This document shows positions 62,720 to 64,000 of a stretch of 64,000 nucleotides of DNA, in pieces. Origin of the DNA: Paenibacillus sp. YPG26. GTDB lineage: Bacteria > Bacillota > Bacilli > Paenibacillales > Paenibacillaceae. Every line of letters starts with the position of its first letter. Position 1 is the stretch's first letter. Below the pieces are notes generated by a model. The model had not been told where the DNA came from and did no database searches. It was given only the letters and a program-made list of their open reading frames with translations. Both the position numbers and the translations under genes were made by a program. The stretch spans positions 3,239,501-3,303,500 of the forward strand of contig NZ_CP084530.1 in NCBI RefSeq assembly GCF_023704175.1, in the 5' to 3' direction.

Positions 62720-62754
62720 GCACTTGCGTTCGCGGACTCCGTCGTTACCCAAGC

Positions 62755-63747
62755 CTAATTCATTTCATTATATCGTTCGATTGCCTTGCTTAGCTTATAA
62801 TTGAAATTCTCGGGTGTACCATCCGTGGTGTGCAAGAACTGACCCTTCAGATCAGAATCAGATACGGGCTCTTTCTTGTTGACGCGTTCAACGATTTTTG
62901 AAGCTGCCGCTTTGGCCTCTGTGGCTGCATCAACATAGTTCTTGATCGTGAAGCTGTTAACCCCTTCTCCTTGTATACGTTCCTTGTCCTTGGAAATGGT
63001 TATCAGCGTATTCAAATCCGCAGTCATGATATCGTACTTGGCTCTGAACTTCTTCATATCCAGCTTCAGCACATTGCTGGCGTTGATTCCCTGCTCATCG
63101 ATTTCAATAGCCACTGCCTCGGCATCGATCATGAACTTCAGGGCATTATATCTGATCTGCTGGTCTGTGTCCTTAAGCTTTTGCAGCTCAGCCTGACGCT
63201 GCTCGTTAGCCAGCTTCTGCAGAGCGGTGAAGTATGTCTTGGCTGCGGCCTCATAAGCAAGGTTGGCACTGAGCAGCTTCGTATGCAGCTGCTTGCCTTT
63301 GGCGAATTGATCATCCACGTAGCCTTTCGTGTCATAGTAGACTTTCAGATCGTCCAGGACAGACAGCAGATCCTTGATCACCGGTGTCAGCTTGACCACT
63401 GCAGGATCCACATCTGCAAAAGCGGGCTGCTTATCAGTATAGCTATTCGCTTGATCAATAACCTGCCGCTCACTTTCAGCAACGTCAAGCATGATGAAGC
63501 CGAAGTTCTTATCGGTGACAAACTGCTTACCCGTCCCGAATTTGTTGAAATAACTATTCAAGACTTCATTAATTCGTCCTGTCATCAAATTGTTCAATTT
63601 CACATAGGCGTTGTGCTTCTCAATTTGCTTGCTCTCTCCCGGTGTAACGCCTGGTACTGCTTGATTCGTGGTGGATGTGCCTGATGAACAAGCGGACAAC
63701 ATGGCAGCCAGCATGATTATAGCTAGACATAATAATAACTTTTTCAC
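62755..63747 (-). CDS. DUF3829 (YiiG-like) lipoprotein
   Basis: A 330-residue lipoprotein with lipobox LSAC (Cys20) after a signal helix. The mature part is all-helical and fits the DUF3829 family (KHNAYVKLNNLMTGRINEVL; YVDDQFAKGKQLHTKLL; RYNALKFMIDAEAVAIEID). Function unknown in the family; it is anchored outside the membrane. GTG start with GGGGG about 9 bases upstream. On the same strand as the SLH giants, but a terminator lies in between, so it is its own unit. Confidence 0.85.
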   Translation of the reverse strand: MKKLLLCLAIIMLAAMLSACSSGTSTTNQAVPGVTPGESKQIEKHNAYVKLNNLMTGRINEVLNSYFNKFGTGKQFVTDKNFGFIMLDVAESERQVIDQANSYTDKQPAFADVDPAVVKLTPVIKDLLSVLDDLKVYYDTKGYVDDQFAKGKQLHTKLLSANLAYEAAAKTYFTALQKLANEQRQAELQKLKDTDQQIRYNALKFMIDAEAVAIEIDEQGINASNVLKLDMKKFRAKYDIMTADLNTLITISKDKERIQGEGVNSFTIKNYVDAATEAKAAASKIVERVNKKEPVSDSDLKGQFLHTTDGTPENFNYKLSKAIERYNEMN

Positions 63748-63802
63748 TAATGGATTCCCCCGATTAATTAATTTATGGATTTCCAGCTGTGACCTCTTAT
63801 TT

Positions 63803-64000
63803 CTATTTCTGATACGCCGTAAGAGCCAGTGTGATCTGCTGGATCACGAACTGAACATGCTTGTTGTCCCGGGTTAACCGGCTTGCCATAACCCCTCCCT
63901 CCAATGAAGAAACCACGAATGACGCGAGCGCCTCCGTATTCAGGTCCCGAGACAGTTCCCCATTCACAACCCCCTCGTCCAACAAGCTCTGAATGAAGGC
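63803..64000 (-). CDS. TetR-family regulator, C-terminal end (cut by window edge)
   Basis: The last 65 codons of a gene that starts beyond the window. The sequence (FIQSLLDEGVVNGELSRDLN ... LASFVVSSLEGGVMASRLTR) matches the C-terminal helices of AcrR/YxaF-type TetR proteins. The DNA-binding part is not present, so the assignment rests on the ligand domain only. Confidence 0.7.
   Translation of the reverse strand, partial: AFIQSLLDEGVVNGELSRDLNTEALASFVVSSLEGGVMASRLTRDNKHVQFVIQQITLALTAYQK

Overview
The window looks like chromosomal DNA of a Paenibacillus-type, endospore-forming Firmicute. This rests on three large secreted or surface proteins with S-layer homology (SLH) domains, a YheC/YheD-type spore ATP-grasp protein, a bacillithiol-linked bacilliredoxin, a T-box-controlled thrS, catDE- and copZA-type operons arranged as in Bacillus, and mixed GC content near 50 percent. 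There are no rRNA or tRNA genes, no CRISPR array and no phage. The only intact mobile element is one IS1182-type insertion sequence. Both ends of the window cut genes: a LysR regulator on the left and a TetR regulator on the right.

1-8 kb: after a truncated lysR and a small lipoprotein comes a leftward cluster that reads as a nitrate-reduction module. In transcription order it holds a six-helix membrane subunit with a C-terminal Cys pair-pair motif, a 740-residue molybdopterin enzyme, a four-cluster ferredoxin, a Tat-exported Rieske protein, a small membrane protein, a NarK-type transporter fused to a PAS domain, and two small unknown proteins. 9.2-11.7 kb: a rightward GAF / response regulator / PAS histidine kinase set of the NreA-NreC-NreB type. 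A similar G/C-rich palindrome lies upstream of both operons, so the sensor set probably controls the reductase set. A secreted tandem-CBM21 protein sits between them.

11.8-31.7 kb is mostly ordinary chromosome: a flavoprotein with a degenerate NADPH motif, peptide deformylase, a LysE exporter, an APC permease, an orphan PemK-like protein followed by two tandem structured RNAs, an autoregulated TetR / metallo-hydrolase pair, a diguanylate cyclase, YqkE, an SLH protein, YwaF, a MarR / MFS pair, a hybrid histidine kinase, a bacilliredoxin, an LTA-synthase-like protein and Mn-dependent pyrophosphatase.

31.7-48 kb: a GNAT enzyme, T-box thrS, catDE with a divergent XRE-cupin regulator and three small palindromes, a noncoding hairpin-rich stretch, a 59-residue membrane protein, a ring-cleaving dioxygenase with a clear operator, TmrB, a spore ATP-grasp protein, an aminotransferase, glutathione peroxidase, the copZ-copA copper operon with a CsoR-like promoter, alkaline phosphatase behind a Pho box, and a divergent MarR / quinone reductase pair. 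48-51.5 kb: an IS element has landed in the terminator hairpin of a thioredoxin-like gene, which follows an MFS gene. 51.7-63.8 kb: two giant SLH surface proteins (ten FN3 repeats; lamin-tail plus metallophosphoesterase) and a DUF3829 lipoprotein.

Many short regulatory signals here are readable because operator, -35 and -10 coincide: TetR (18.3 kb), MarR (25.4 kb), the dioxygenase (38.75 kb), copper (45.25 kb), phosphate (45.3 kb) and MarR (47.5 kb).
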